A stretch of 64,000 nt of DNA, taken from contig NZ_LNCD01000082.1 in assembly GCF_001542405.1 (NCBI RefSeq), positions 1-64,000 on the forward strand, read 5' to 3'. Source of the stretch: Rhizobium altiplani. GTDB lineage: Bacteria; Pseudomonadota; Alphaproteobacteria; Rhizobiales; Rhizobiaceae. The position numbers and the translations under genes were made by a program. Shown one piece after another: positions 53,502 to 62,108 of the stretch (position 1 is its first letter; the number at the start of each line of letters is the position of its first letter). Under the pieces are notes generated by a model, which worked only from the letters and a program-made list of their open reading frames with translations, was not told where the DNA came from and did not search any database.

Positions 53502-54959
53502 ATGAGAAACAACGTTCGTCACCAGCTGCTGCGCCTTGTCGTCGGCGGCCTGCTTGCAACCGTTGCCGTTCAGCCTGGCTATGCCGATGATGCGGCGAAC
53601 AAGCTTCTGGAACGTGCGGCAAGCGCGGATCTCAGCGCTCCCGGTGGCGCACGCCGCCTTTCCGGCGACATCACCGAGGCTTATCGCGCCGCGCTCATCG
53701 ATACCCGCCCGAAGAACGTCATCCTCCTGATCGGCGACGGCATGGGCGACTCCGAGATCACCATCGCACGCAGCTATGCGGTCGGCGCGGGCCAGTATTT
53801 CAAGGGCATCGATGCGCTTCCGGTCACCGGGCAATACACGCATTATTCGCTCGACAAGAAGACGGGCAAGCCGACCTATGTGACCGACTCTGCTGCCTCG
53901 GGCACCGCTTGGGCGACGGGCGTGAAATCCTACAACGGCGCGATCGGCGTCGACATTCATGAGAAGAGCCACGAAACGCTGATCGAAAAGGCAAAGGCTG
54001 CCGGTCTTGGCACAGGCAATGTCTCGACAGCCGAACTGCAGGATGCAACGCCAGCCGTGCAGATCGCGCACGTGACCCAGCGTAAGTGCTACAGTCCGGC
54101 GTCCACCACAGAGAAGTGCCCGACGAACGCGCTTGAAAACGGCGGCAAAGGTTCGATCAGCGAGCAGTTGCTGAATACGCGCCCCGACGTGACACTCGGC
54201 GGGGGCGCAAAGAGCTTCGGCGAGACCGCCAAGGCCGGCGAATGGAAGGACAAGACGCTTCGCCAGCAGGCGGAGGAACGAGGCTACAAGATCGTCTCGA
54301 ACCTTGACGAGCTCCAGGCCGTCAAGCAGGCGAACGACAGTGCGCCGGTACTCGGCCTGTTTGCCGAGGGCAATATGCCGGTTCGCTGGGAAGGCCCGAA
54401 GGCCAGCCATTACGGCAATGTTGAGAAGGAGCCGGTCGTCTGCAAGCCCAACGAGAAGCGCACGTCGGCAACCCCGACGTTGGCACAGATGACGGCCAAG
54501 GCGATCGAACTGCTCAGGACGAACGAGAAGGGCTTCTTCCTGCAGATCGAGGGAGCGTCGATCGACAAGCAGGATCATGCCGCCAACCCGTGCGGCCAGA
54601 TCGGCGAAACGGTTGATCTCGATGAAGCCGTTCAGGAAGCGTTGAAGTTTGCGCAAGAAGCCGGCGACACGCTCGTCATCATCACCGCCGATCATGCGCA
54701 CGCGAGCCAGATCATCGATGCCGACGCCAAGGCTCCGGGCTTGACGGAAGCGTTGATGACGAAGGACGGCGCCGTGATGGCCGTGAGCTACGGCAACTCC
54801 GACGATGCGGATGACCAGGGCCATACCGGCTCGCAGCTTCGCATTGCTGCTTACGGGCCGCGCGCTGCCAATGTCACTGGCCTGACGGACCAGACGGATC
54901 TGTTCTATACGATCAGCGACGCGCTCGGCCTGAAGACCGAGACGGCCAGCGCCAAGTAG
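53502..54959 (+). CDS. phoA: Alkaline phosphatase PhoA type
   Basis: A periplasmic alkaline phosphatase (485 residues from this ATG, with a signal peptide ending near VAVQPGYADD). The catalytic Ser is in TDSAASGTAWATGVK. Metal sites lie in IGDGMGDSE, EGASIDKQDHAANPCGQIG, TADHAHAS and GHTGSQLR. The run ELQDATPAVQIAHVTQRKCY and later parts look very like E. coli PhoA as I remember it. The two cysteine pairs of the E. coli enzyme are also visible (CYSPASTTEKC and CKP ... NPC). The ATG at 53502 follows AAAGGAG. The longer frame to 53334 is not used. A possible PhoB site lies upstream. Confidence 0.95.
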   Translation: MRNNVRHQLLRLVVGGLLATVAVQPGYADDAANKLLERAASADLSAPGGARRLSGDITEAYRAALIDTRPKNVILLIGDGMGDSEITIARSYAVGAGQYFKGIDALPVTGQYTHYSLDKKTGKPTYVTDSAASGTAWATGVKSYNGAIGVDIHEKSHETLIEKAKAAGLGTGNVSTAELQDATPAVQIAHVTQRKCYSPASTTEKCPTNALENGGKGSISEQLLNTRPDVTLGGGAKSFGETAKAGEWKDKTLRQQAEERGYKIVSNLDELQAVKQANDSAPVLGLFAEGNMPVRWEGPKASHYGNVEKEPVVCKPNEKRTSATPTLAQMTAKAIELLRTNEKGFFLQIEGASIDKQDHAANPCGQIGETVDLDEAVQEALKFAQEAGDTLVIITADHAHASQIIDADAKAPGLTEALMTKDGAVMAVSYGNSDDADDQGHTGSQLRIAAYGPRAANVTGLTDQTDLFYTISDALGLKTETASAK

Positions 54960-55001
54960 GCCGCGTCGGCGAATGCCACGGGCGAAAACGTGGAATTGTG
55001 A

Positions 55002-55030
55002 TTGACATTCCAGCGACTTCGCCCTAAAGA
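55002..55030 (+). promoter_or_regulatory. Sigma-70-type promoter of rpsD
   Basis: TTGACA (55002-55007) is a perfect -35. After 17 bases comes TAAAGA (55025-55030), a weak but usable -10. The resulting leader of about 170 bases before the rpsD start contains inverted repeats (GCACCGGGC ... GTCCGGTG) that could take part in regulation. Confidence 0.6.
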
Positions 55031-55203
55031 CCGCCCCAGCACCGGGCAGAGATGTCCGGTGTTTCATTTGACATGTCCCGTGGATTTGTCCTGTTCGCGT
55101 AATGGGATGATCCTGTCGGATCCTCGAAAGAAGATCAAAGGAGGGCGTGTTTCCTTCACGCGGTTTGGCAACAGACCGTTCTAACTTTCTGAAAGGAAAT
55201 ACG

Positions 55204-55821
55204 ATGAGCAAGCGCGAATCGTCCAAGTACAAGATTGACCGCCGTATGGGCGAAAACATCTGGGGCCGTCCTAAGTCCCCGGTGAACCGCCGCGAATACG
55301 GCCCGGGCCAGCACGGTCAGCGCCGCAAGGGCAAGCTCTCTGACTTCGGTGTGCAGCTGCGCGCCAAGCAGAAGCTCAAGGGTTACTACGGTGACCTGCG
55401 CGAGAAGCAGTTCCGCGCGATCTTCGCTGAAGCCGACCGCCGCAAGGGCGATACCTCGGAAAACCTGATCGGTCTTCTGGAGTCTCGTCTTGACGCGATC
55501 GTTTATCGCGCCAAGTTCGTTCCGACCGTTTTCGCTGCTCGCCAGTTCGTCAATCACGGCCACGTGACCGTGAACGGCGTCCGCGTAAACATCGGTTCTT
55601 ACCGTTGCAAGGCTGGCGACGTCATCGAGGTTCGTCAGAAGTCGAAGCAGCTCGTTTCCGTTCTGGAATCTGTTGGCTTGGCTGAACGCGACGTTCCGGA
55701 CTACATCGAAGCTGACCATAACAAGATGGTTGCTACCTTCGCTCGTGTTCCGGCGCTCGGCGACGTACCGTATCCGGTCGTCATGGAGCCGCATCTGGTG
55801 GTCGAATTCTATTCGCGTTAA
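55204..55821 (+). CDS. rpsD: 30S ribosomal protein S4
   Basis: S4 nucleates assembly of the small ribosomal subunit and binds 16S rRNA. The 205-residue protein has the N-terminal S4 part (SKYKIDRRMGENIWGRPKSP, RREYGPGQHGQRRKGKLSDF) and the S4 RNA-binding domain (about 94-155; LESRLDAIVYRAKFVPTVFA and QFVNHGHVTVNGVRVNIGSY). The ATG at 55204 is the known start position of the family. The frame extending to 55147 is leader sequence. It is a single-gene unit with its own promoter and terminator, as in many alphaproteobacteria where rpsD lies outside the main ribosomal operons. Confidence 0.98.
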   Translation: MSKRESSKYKIDRRMGENIWGRPKSPVNRREYGPGQHGQRRKGKLSDFGVQLRAKQKLKGYYGDLREKQFRAIFAEADRRKGDTSENLIGLLESRLDAIVYRAKFVPTVFAARQFVNHGHVTVNGVRVNIGSYRCKAGDVIEVRQKSKQLVSVLESVGLAERDVPDYIEADHNKMVATFARVPALGDVPYPVVMEPHLVVEFYSR

Positions 55822-55844
55822 TCGCGAGGCGTTTTCGCATACGG

Positions 55845-55873
55845 AAAAGCCGCCTCCTGGGGCGGCTTTTTTG
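55845..55873 (+). terminator. Rho-independent terminator after rpsD
   Basis: AAAAGCCGCC (55845-55854) pairs with GGCGGCTTTT (55861-55870) around a six-base loop, ending in a six-T run. Confidence 0.95.
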
Positions 55874-55890
55874 TTATCTGGGGAGATACG

Positions 55891-56821
55891 ATGACGGACT
55901 TGCAGGCAGTTCTCGATAGCATCCACAAGGAGCTGACCCCCCGTATCGGCGAGGGGAAGGTTGCGGACTACATTCCGGAACTCGCCAAGGTCGACCCAAA
56001 CCAGTTCGGCCTAGCGGTCGTCACCGTGGATGGCAAGGTCTACAGCGTTGGCAATGCCGATGTCCCGTTCTCCATCCAGAGCATCTCGAAGGTTTTCATG
56101 CTGACGCTTGCACTCGGCAAGGTCGGCGAGGGACTGTGGAAGCGGGTCGGCCGCGAGCCTTCGGGCTCGGCGTTCAACTCGATCGTCCAGCTCGAGCACG
56201 AGCAGGGCATTCCACGCAAATCCCTTCATCAACGCGGGGGCAATTGCCGTGACCGATGTTGTCATGGCCGGCCATGCGCCACGCGAGGCTATTGGTGAGT
56301 TGCTGCGCTTCGTCCGCTATCTCGCCGATGACGAGTCGGTCACCATCGATGATCGCGTTGCAAAGTCCGAGACACAGACGGGCTACCGCAATTTCGCGCT
56401 CGCAAACTTCATGCGGGCCTATCGCAACCTCGATCACCCAGTCGAACACGTGCTTGGCGTCTATTTTCACCAGTGCGCCCTGTCGATGACCTGCGAGCAG
56501 CTGGCGAAGGCCGGGCTGTTTCTGGCCGCACGCGGCAGCAATCCGATGACTGGCCACTCCGTTGTGTCGCCGAAGCGGGCGCGGCGTATCAACGCGCTGA
56601 TGCTGACATGCGGCCACTATGACGGTTCCGGCGACTTTGCCTATCACGTCGGTCTCCCCGGCAAGAGTGGTGTCGGCGGTGGTATTTTTGCAGTGGCGCC
56701 CGGCATTGCCTCGATTGCGGTGTGGTCGCCGGGGCTCAACGAGGTCGGCAACTCGCAGCTCGGTGCTGTCGCGCTCGAAATGCTGGCGGCCCGCACTGGC
56801 TGGTCTGTTTTCGGCGATTGA
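55891..56821 (+). pseudogene. glsA: Glutaminase GlsA, interrupted by a one-base frameshift
   Basis: The first part (55891-56220) encodes the N-terminal third of a serine-dependent glutaminase (VPFSIQSISKVFMLTLAL has the nucleophile region SxxK, then AFNSIVQLEHEQGIPR). The rest, in the next frame, continues as NPFINAGAIAVTDVVMAGHA to the normal end at 56821. The break is the AAA at 56218-56220. If it were AA, the frame would read IPR-NPFINAGA without a gap and give 309 residues, the usual length. As written, translation ends at 56298 after 135 residues. It is either a real recent mutation or a sequencing error. The enzyme would convert glutamine to glutamate and ammonia. It follows the rpsD terminator with GGGGAG before the ATG. 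Confidence 0.95.
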
Positions 56822-56868
56822 TGCTGGGTTGTCGTGACGCTTTCTGCTAAGGCGGAGGCAGACTCTGA

Positions 56869-57765
56869 TTGGACGAGAAAATGAACATCGCAGCCAACAT
56901 TGCCGATGAGCTGGAAACGCCGAACGCGGATGGGGCGATCGCGCACGCGCTCTTTGCCGAAGCTCCTGACTCGGTGTCGTTCAACAAGCTGCGCAAGCGG
57001 CTGTTGCGGAACGTCAGACAGGCATTCGACGATTTTGCGATGCTGAAGGGGCAGACGCGTTGGCTGATCGGTCTCTCCGGCGGCAAGGACTCTTATGGAT
57101 TGCTCGCCCTTCTTCTCGACCTGCAGTGGCGCGGTCTTCTGCCGGTGGAACTGATCGCCTGCAATCTCGACCAGGGCCAGCCGAACTTCCCAAAGCATAT
57201 CCTGCCTGAATATCTCACCAAGGTCGGCGTCAAGCACCGCATCGAGTATCGCGACACGTACTCCATCGTGAAGGAGAAGGTTCCTGAAGGAGCGACCTAT
57301 TGCTCGCTCTGTTCGCGCCTGCGTCGCGGCAATCTTTATCGGATTGCCAAGGAGGAGGGCTGTGACGCATTGGTGCTCGGCCACCACCGCGAGGATATTC
57401 TCGAAACCTTCTTTATGAACTTTTTCCATGGCGGGCGGCTCGCTTCGATGCCGGCCAAATTGCTCAATGACGAGGGCAACCTCGTGTTGCTGCGCCCGCT
57501 CGCCTATTGCGCGGAAGACGACATGGCGAAGTTCGCGGCTGCCATGCAGTTCCCGATTATTCCATGCGATCTTTGCGGCTCCCAGGACGGGCTGCAGCGC
57601 AATGCGATGAAGGACATGCTCGCCGATATCGAGCGGCGTATGCCGGGCCGCAAGGATACGATGCTGAGAGCGCTTGCGCATGTGAACCCGTCGCATCTGC
57701 TCGATCCCAAGCTTTTCGATTTCGCTGGCCTGATGGCCGGAGAGACCGCGCCGAAGAGTGAATAG
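56869..57765 (+). CDS. ttcA: tRNA 2-thiocytidine synthetase TtcA
   Basis: TtcA adds sulfur to cytidine 32 of certain tRNAs using an iron-sulfur cluster. The 298-residue protein has the PP-loop LSGGKDS, the two Cys pairs that bind the cluster (CSLCSRLRRG and CDLCGSQDG), and family parts LGHHREDILETFFMNFFHGG and SMPAKLLNDEGNLVLLRPL. The start is either TTG 56869, ten bases after GGAGG, or ATG 56881, which has a weaker site but the usual N-terminus MNIAANIADE. The first four residues are therefore uncertain. The next gene starts 30 bases later, so the two may be co-transcribed. Confidence 0.94.
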   Translation: MDEKMNIAANIADELETPNADGAIAHALFAEAPDSVSFNKLRKRLLRNVRQAFDDFAMLKGQTRWLIGLSGGKDSYGLLALLLDLQWRGLLPVELIACNLDQGQPNFPKHILPEYLTKVGVKHRIEYRDTYSIVKEKVPEGATYCSLCSRLRRGNLYRIAKEEGCDALVLGHHREDILETFFMNFFHGGRLASMPAKLLNDEGNLVLLRPLAYCAEDDMAKFAAAMQFPIIPCDLCGSQDGLQRNAMKDMLADIERRMPGRKDTMLRALAHVNPSHLLDPKLFDFAGLMAGETAPKSE

Positions 57766-57794
57766 TCGGCGCCCACGGCAAAGAAGGAAAGTCC

Positions 57795-58619
57795 ATGTGT
57801 TCCACGATAGATGTAACGACGCTTGCCGATCTCCTGAGGCGGGCGGCGAAGGCAGAGATATTGCCGCGCTTCCGTCGACTTGGAAGCGATGACGTGCGCG
57901 CCAAGAGCGAAGCGACCGATCTGGTGACGGAGGCGGACCTGCAGGCGGAGCGGATGATTAAAGCTGAAGCCGCTGCACTCTGGCCGGATGCCGTGTTCAT
58001 CGGAGAGGAGTCGGTCGCGGCGGATCCTGATCTGCTCGGCAAGCTCGAGGGAGCGGACCTTGCCATCGTGGTCGATCCCGTTGATGGGACCTTCAATTTT
58101 GCATCCGGCATTCCGGCCTTCGGCGTGATGGCGTCCGTCGTGTCCAAGGGCGAAACAGTTGCCGGCATCATCTACGACCCGATGGGCGATGACTGGGTAA
58201 TGGCGGAGAAGGGCGGTGGCGCGTGGCTTCGGCGTCCTGGCGGGGAGGCGGAGCGGCTCGCCGTTGCAGCGCCCGTCGCGCTGGAGGAGATGGTCGGCAT
58301 GGCATCGACGGGCTTCCTGCCGAAGCCGAAGCGCAGCGAGATCCTTGCCAATCTGGCCAAGGTTCGGTTCCTTGCCAACTATCGCTGTGCTGCCCATGAG
58401 TACCGCGCCTTTGCGGGCGGTCACGTCCACTATCTGATGTATAATAAGCTCATGCCCTGGGACCATCTCGCGGGCACCCTGATCAGCATCGAGGCTGGCG
58501 CGCATGCGGCCCGTTTTGACGGTTCGCCTTACCTGCCGCATCACACCAGTGGTGGCTTGCTGATTGCGCCCGACAAGGACAGCTGGGACATTCTGCGGAT
58601 TGAAGTTTTCACGATCTGA
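57795..58619 (+). CDS. Inositol monophosphatase family protein
   Basis: A 274-residue Mg-dependent phosphatase of the IMPase/FBPase fold. Metal-binding motifs are FIGEESVA (about residue 71), VDPVDGTFNFASG (about 94-106) and MPWDHLAGTLI (about 220), with SEATDLVTEADLQAE at the start. This is the full set. Relatives dephosphorylate inositol phosphate, 3'-phosphoadenosine phosphate or histidinol phosphate, and the true substrate is not visible. The ATG at 57795 follows AAGGAA. It lies close behind ttcA. Confidence 0.9.
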   Translation: MCSTIDVTTLADLLRRAAKAEILPRFRRLGSDDVRAKSEATDLVTEADLQAERMIKAEAAALWPDAVFIGEESVAADPDLLGKLEGADLAIVVDPVDGTFNFASGIPAFGVMASVVSKGETVAGIIYDPMGDDWVMAEKGGGAWLRRPGGEAERLAVAAPVALEEMVGMASTGFLPKPKRSEILANLAKVRFLANYRCAAHEYRAFAGGHVHYLMYNKLMPWDHLAGTLISIEAGAHAARFDGSPYLPHHTSGGLLIAPDKDSWDILRIEVFTI

Positions 58620-58652
58620 TATCGGAGCCGCGACCTCCTGCGGGTTGCGGTA

Positions 58653-58695
58653 GCGTTTCCTGGGGCGCCCAGATTTCGCGCTCCCAGGAAAACGC
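58653..58695. repeat. Inverted repeat between inositol phosphatase and LysE genes
   Basis: GCGTTTCCTGGG (58653-58664) pairs with CCCAGGAAAACGC (58683-58695), with one extra base and an 18-base loop. No T-run follows, so it is not a typical terminator. It could end the upstream transcript, be an operator or be part of a dispersed element. Confidence 0.6.
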
Positions 58696-58774
58696 CATGC
58701 GCACAGACGTACAATACGAGCAGGCACGCCAGTCGTAAATTTTCTCCCGCTTTCGAAATGACGAGGAGAGTATG

Positions 58775-59371
58775 ATGGATACAGGGCAGACACTGGCGTT
58801 TTTGCTGTTTGCGTTTATCGCGGCGGTTACACCGGGACCCAGTAACACTCTGGTCCTGTCCACAGGTGCTGCTGTCGGCACTTTGAGAGGCATCGGCTGT
58901 CCGCTCGGTGCATCGCTTGGCATGGGCGCAATGATTGTTCTAAGCGCCTTCGGTGTCGGAGAAATTGTCGCCGCGGCGCCGGCGATCGTAATAGCGATGA
59001 AGTTGGCAGGATCTCTGTTTCTGTTGTGGCTTGCCTGGAAGATCGCCAATGCCGGTACTGTTGAAGCGGATGGCCAGAGGGGCGTGGTTGGATTTCGGCA
59101 GGCTTTTCTATTCCAGTGGCTAAACCCGAAAGGTTGGCTGGTTGCGCTGAGCGCAGGCAGCACCTTCCTTGTGTCTTCACAGCACGCTGATGCACGTGGC
59201 GCCTTGTGGATGGGGGCGCTGTTCGCAGCCGCCGCGTTTCCCGCCGGGTTCGTATGGCTTGTCCTCGGCGCTCTCGTGGCACAGTTTCTACGCACCCCAC
59301 GTTCGGCGCGGTTCTTCAATATCGCGATGGCGTTGGCTCTGGCTCTTTCGGTCGCCCTTGTATGGCGCTAG
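58775..59371 (+). CDS. LysE/RhtB family exporter
   Basis: A 198-residue inner-membrane protein with about six hydrophobic segments. The N-terminal signature FAFIAAVTPGPSNTLVLSTG is the LysE/RhtB pattern, and FLFQWLNPKGWLVALSAGS is the second conserved part. Such proteins export amino acids or related small molecules. The substrate is unknown. The ATG at 58775 is preferred over 58772 because AGGAG (58764-58768) then has six-base spacing. It stands alone and converges on the MFS pair. Confidence 0.9.
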   Translation: MDTGQTLAFLLFAFIAAVTPGPSNTLVLSTGAAVGTLRGIGCPLGASLGMGAMIVLSAFGVGEIVAAAPAIVIAMKLAGSLFLLWLAWKIANAGTVEADGQRGVVGFRQAFLFQWLNPKGWLVALSAGSTFLVSSQHADARGALWMGALFAAAAFPAGFVWLVLGALVAQFLRTPRSARFFNIAMALALALSVALVWR

Positions 59372-59385
59372 CTCCCGAAAGAGTT

Positions 59386-59412
59386 TCGCCCGCAACGGTG
59401 TGTTGCGGGCGA
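59386..59412. terminator. Perfect hairpin between LysE gene and MFS gene
   Basis: TCGCCCGCAAC (59386-59396) pairs perfectly with GTTGCGGGCGA (59402-59412). There is no clear T-run on either strand, so terminator function between the convergent genes is likely but not certain. Confidence 0.55.
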
Positions 59413-59443
59413 CAAGGAACGTTATGCGTTGCAAGGCCGTCTA

Positions 59444-60724
59444 CTAGAAATGCCCGGCGCCTGGATCGATGTGCGGGCTGTCACCCGGATGTGTGAACAG
59501 CTTGCCGCCTTCGGCCCACAGCGTTGCCGCGATGCTGATCGCCCCGAACACCGCGAAGCCGCCGAAGAGCGGCTGCACAGTCCCGTTGAATAGCTGTCCG
59601 ACCGTGCCGCCGAGGATCGCGCCGAAGGTCGTCGATACGAAGCCGGTGATGGCTGTCGCGGTGCCGGCGAGGTTGCCCATGGGTTCCAGGCTGATTGCCG
59701 TAAAATTGGTGGCAATAACCGCAAACATCATCAGCAGGATCGTGAACAGGGTATAGGCAAAGGCGAAATCGGGCCGGCCACCGAGAGCTTTGACGAAACC
59801 GATTGCAGACACGATCGTGAACAGGATCATCGCAACGTGCGAGATGCGGCGCATCCCGAATTTGCGCACAAAAAACCCGTTGGCGAAGTTCGCGACAGCG
59901 ATGCCGCCGGCCGTTGCCGCAAAGGCGATCGGTAACCAATCGCCAAGGCCGTAGACCTCGCCGAACACCTGCTGGACCGAAATAACGTAGGCGCTGATGA
60001 CGCCCGTGAACATCGTCAGCCCGATCATGTAGCCACAGGTGATCTTGTTCGTCAGGACGGTCTTGAAACCGTCGACGACGGAGCCGACCGATAACGGGAT
60101 GCGCTCTCCTTTCGGCAGAGATTCTTTCAGACGCGCGAGTGCCCAGATGAACAGGACCCCTCCGACAAGGCCGAGCAGGATAAAAATCCAGTGCCAGTTG
60201 GCGTAGGTGATGATCAACTGACCGACGGAAGGCGCCACGATCGGAACGATCATGAAGACGATCATCACGTAGGACATGACCCGCGCCATCTCACGGCCGC
60301 CGAAGCAGTCGCGAACAATCGCCATGGTCGTGATGCGGACGGCTGCGCCGCCGAGGCCTTGGACAAAGCGCATGATCAGCAGCATTTCGAAGCTGCCGGT
60401 TGCGGCAGCGGCGAACATAGCGAGGACATAAACGGCGAGGCCGCCAAGCAGGATGTTTCGGCGGCCGAAGGTATCAGACAGGCTACCGAAAATGATCTGC
60501 GACACGCCGAATCCGAGGAAGAAGACGCCGATCACGAGCTGCGTATCGTTGGCGTTCGTGACACCGAGCGAATGGCCGATCGCGGGCAGGGATGGCAGCA
60601 TGCTGTCGATCGCCATCGCGACACTGGCGGTCATGATGGCGATGGTAATGACAAATTCGACGAAGCCCATGCCTATGCGGCGGGAGCCCTGATTCTCAAC
60701 ATGGGGTTTATGTGGTGGCGTCAT
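59444..60724 (-). CDS. Bcr/CflA-type MFS drug transporter, second of tandem pair
   Basis: A 426-residue MFS efflux transporter with 12 hydrophobic segments. Family marks are SLSDTFGRRNILLGGLAVYV (loop between segments 2 and 3) and RFVQGLGGAAVRITTMAIVR (segment 4-5 motif). The ATG at 60724 is the natural start. The open frame running to 61441 overlaps the neighbouring gene and is not real there. It lies 36 bases behind a similar transporter gene on the same strand, and the two are clearly related in sequence, so they probably arose by duplication and are co-transcribed. Substrates are unknown, and members export drugs or peptides. Confidence 0.9.
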   Translation of the reverse strand: MTPPHKPHVENQGSRRIGMGFVEFVITIAIMTASVAMAIDSMLPSLPAIGHSLGVTNANDTQLVIGVFFLGFGVSQIIFGSLSDTFGRRNILLGGLAVYVLAMFAAAATGSFEMLLIMRFVQGLGGAAVRITTMAIVRDCFGGREMARVMSYVMIVFMIVPIVAPSVGQLIITYANWHWIFILLGLVGGVLFIWALARLKESLPKGERIPLSVGSVVDGFKTVLTNKITCGYMIGLTMFTGVISAYVISVQQVFGEVYGLGDWLPIAFAATAGGIAVANFANGFFVRKFGMRRISHVAMILFTIVSAIGFVKALGGRPDFAFAYTLFTILLMMFAVIATNFTAISLEPMGNLAGTATAITGFVSTTFGAILGGTVGQLFNGTVQPLFGGFAVFGAISIAATLWAEGGKLFTHPGDSPHIDPGAGHF

Positions 60725-60759
60725 AATCGAAATCCTGAAATAGGGGCGGAGAGAGCCGA

Positions 60760-62007
60760 TCAGACCGCAGGATTGTGCGGCTGGAAGAGACGTCCCTTCT
60801 CTGCGATCAAAACGAAGACCAGACCGATGATCGAGACGGTGAAATAGCCTGCGACCATTGGCAATGCTGTGCCGTTGAATGCCTGGCCGATGCCGGCGCC
60901 GATCAGCGCGCCGCCGACCGTGCTCATGAAGCCGAGGACGGACGAAGCCGTTCCCGCGACGTGGCCGAGCGGCTCCATGGCAAGCGAGTTGAAGTTGGAG
61001 CCGATCCAGCCGAACTGGAACATGGCCACACCGAAGAAGCAGATGAAAAACGCAAAGGGCATCGGTTGCGGCCCAAGAACGAGGGCTGCGAGCCAGATGG
61101 TGTTGACGGTGATAAAGCCGACCAACGCGCCATGCGACAACCGCCGCATCCCGAACCTGCCAACAAGCCGCGCGTTGAGGAATGACGAAAGCGACATGAA
61201 GACAGCGACGCCGGCAAAGGCGAAGGGGAAGTAGACCCCCAGCTCGTAGATGCCGACGTATATCTGCTGCGCGGAATTGATGAAGCCGAAAAGCGAACCG
61301 AAGATGAAGGTGGTGGCAATCGTGTAGCAGAGGGCGATGCGGTTCGTGAGAACCAGCTTGAAGCCACCGATCACCGAGCGTGCGGTGAACGGGCGGACAT
61401 TCGCGGGACGCAAGGTTTCGGGAAGGCGGATATAGGCCCAAACCGAGATCAAAGCGGCCAGGACGGCGATGAACACGAAGATCAGATGCCAGCTGCCGAA
61501 GAACATGATGATCTGGCCGCTGCCCGGCGCGATGACGGGAACGATCATGAAGACCATCATGATCAGGGACATGACCTCTGCCATCTGCCGGCCGCCGTAG
61601 ATATCACGGACGATGGAGATGGTGATGACGCGCGTCGCTGCGGAACCAATGCCCTGAATGAAGCGAAGTGCGAGAAGGCCCGCAAAGGACGGTACCAGTG
61701 CGATCCCCAGCGCAGAACAGATATAGATGACAAGGCCGATCAACAGCGGCAGACGGCGGCCGAAGCGGTCGGAGAGAGGGCCGTAGAAGAGCTGAGCCGA
61801 GCCGAAGCCCAGCAGATAGGCGGAAACGACGAACTGACGGTGATTTTCGCTTTCGACGCCAAGGCTTGCGCCGATCTGCTGCAGTGCCGGCAACATGATG
61901 TCGATCGCGAGCGAATTGACCGCCATCAAGAAGGCGGCGAGCGCAATGAATTCCCCTTTGCCCATGGGCAATTGGCCCGCGTGCACGGTTTGTGATGAAT
62001 CTGTCAC
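60760..62007 (-). CDS. Bcr/CflA-type MFS drug transporter, first of tandem pair
   Basis: A 415-residue relative of the next gene, with the same marks: GPLSDRFGRRLPLLIGLVIY, RFIQGIGSAATRVITISIVR and GGRQMAEVMSLIMMVFMIVP. The start is a GTG at 62007 (MTDSSQ), and GGGAATTTCATT before it is only a weak ribosome binding site. It is the upstream gene of the pair, with the grxD gene about 100 bases further upstream on the same strand. Export of toxic compounds is the family role. Confidence 0.9.
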   Translation of the reverse strand: MTDSSQTVHAGQLPMGKGEFIALAAFLMAVNSLAIDIMLPALQQIGASLGVESENHRQFVVSAYLLGFGSAQLFYGPLSDRFGRRLPLLIGLVIYICSALGIALVPSFAGLLALRFIQGIGSAATRVITISIVRDIYGGRQMAEVMSLIMMVFMIVPVIAPGSGQIIMFFGSWHLIFVFIAVLAALISVWAYIRLPETLRPANVRPFTARSVIGGFKLVLTNRIALCYTIATTFIFGSLFGFINSAQQIYVGIYELGVYFPFAFAGVAVFMSLSSFLNARLVGRFGMRRLSHGALVGFITVNTIWLAALVLGPQPMPFAFFICFFGVAMFQFGWIGSNFNSLAMEPLGHVAGTASSVLGFMSTVGGALIGAGIGQAFNGTALPMVAGYFTVSIIGLVFVLIAEKGRLFQPHNPAV

Positions 62008-62079
62008 AATGAAATTCCCATAAACGGGCCAAGGCGCTGTTCAGCACAGCGCCTCGGACTCAAAATGCAAGATATGGAA

Positions 62080-62097
62080 ACCGGGCGGACGCCCGGT
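62080..62097 (-). terminator. Short GC hairpin after grxD
   Basis: ACCGGGC (62080-62086) pairs with GCCCGGT (62091-62097) around GGAC. On the minus strand it is followed by only three T's, so it is a weak terminator at best, between grxD and the transporter pair. Confidence 0.45.
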
Positions 62098-62108
62098 GAC
62101 CGAACAGG

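Noticed and set aside
55147..55203. Longer start for rpsD
   Set aside because: S4 begins MSKRESSKYKIDRR at 55204 in this group. The extension is leader sequence.
59444..61441. 665-residue fused frame reading into the first MFS gene
   Set aside because: The upstream 239 residues are out-of-frame sequence of the neighbour. The true start is ATG 60724, where the transporter N-terminus begins.
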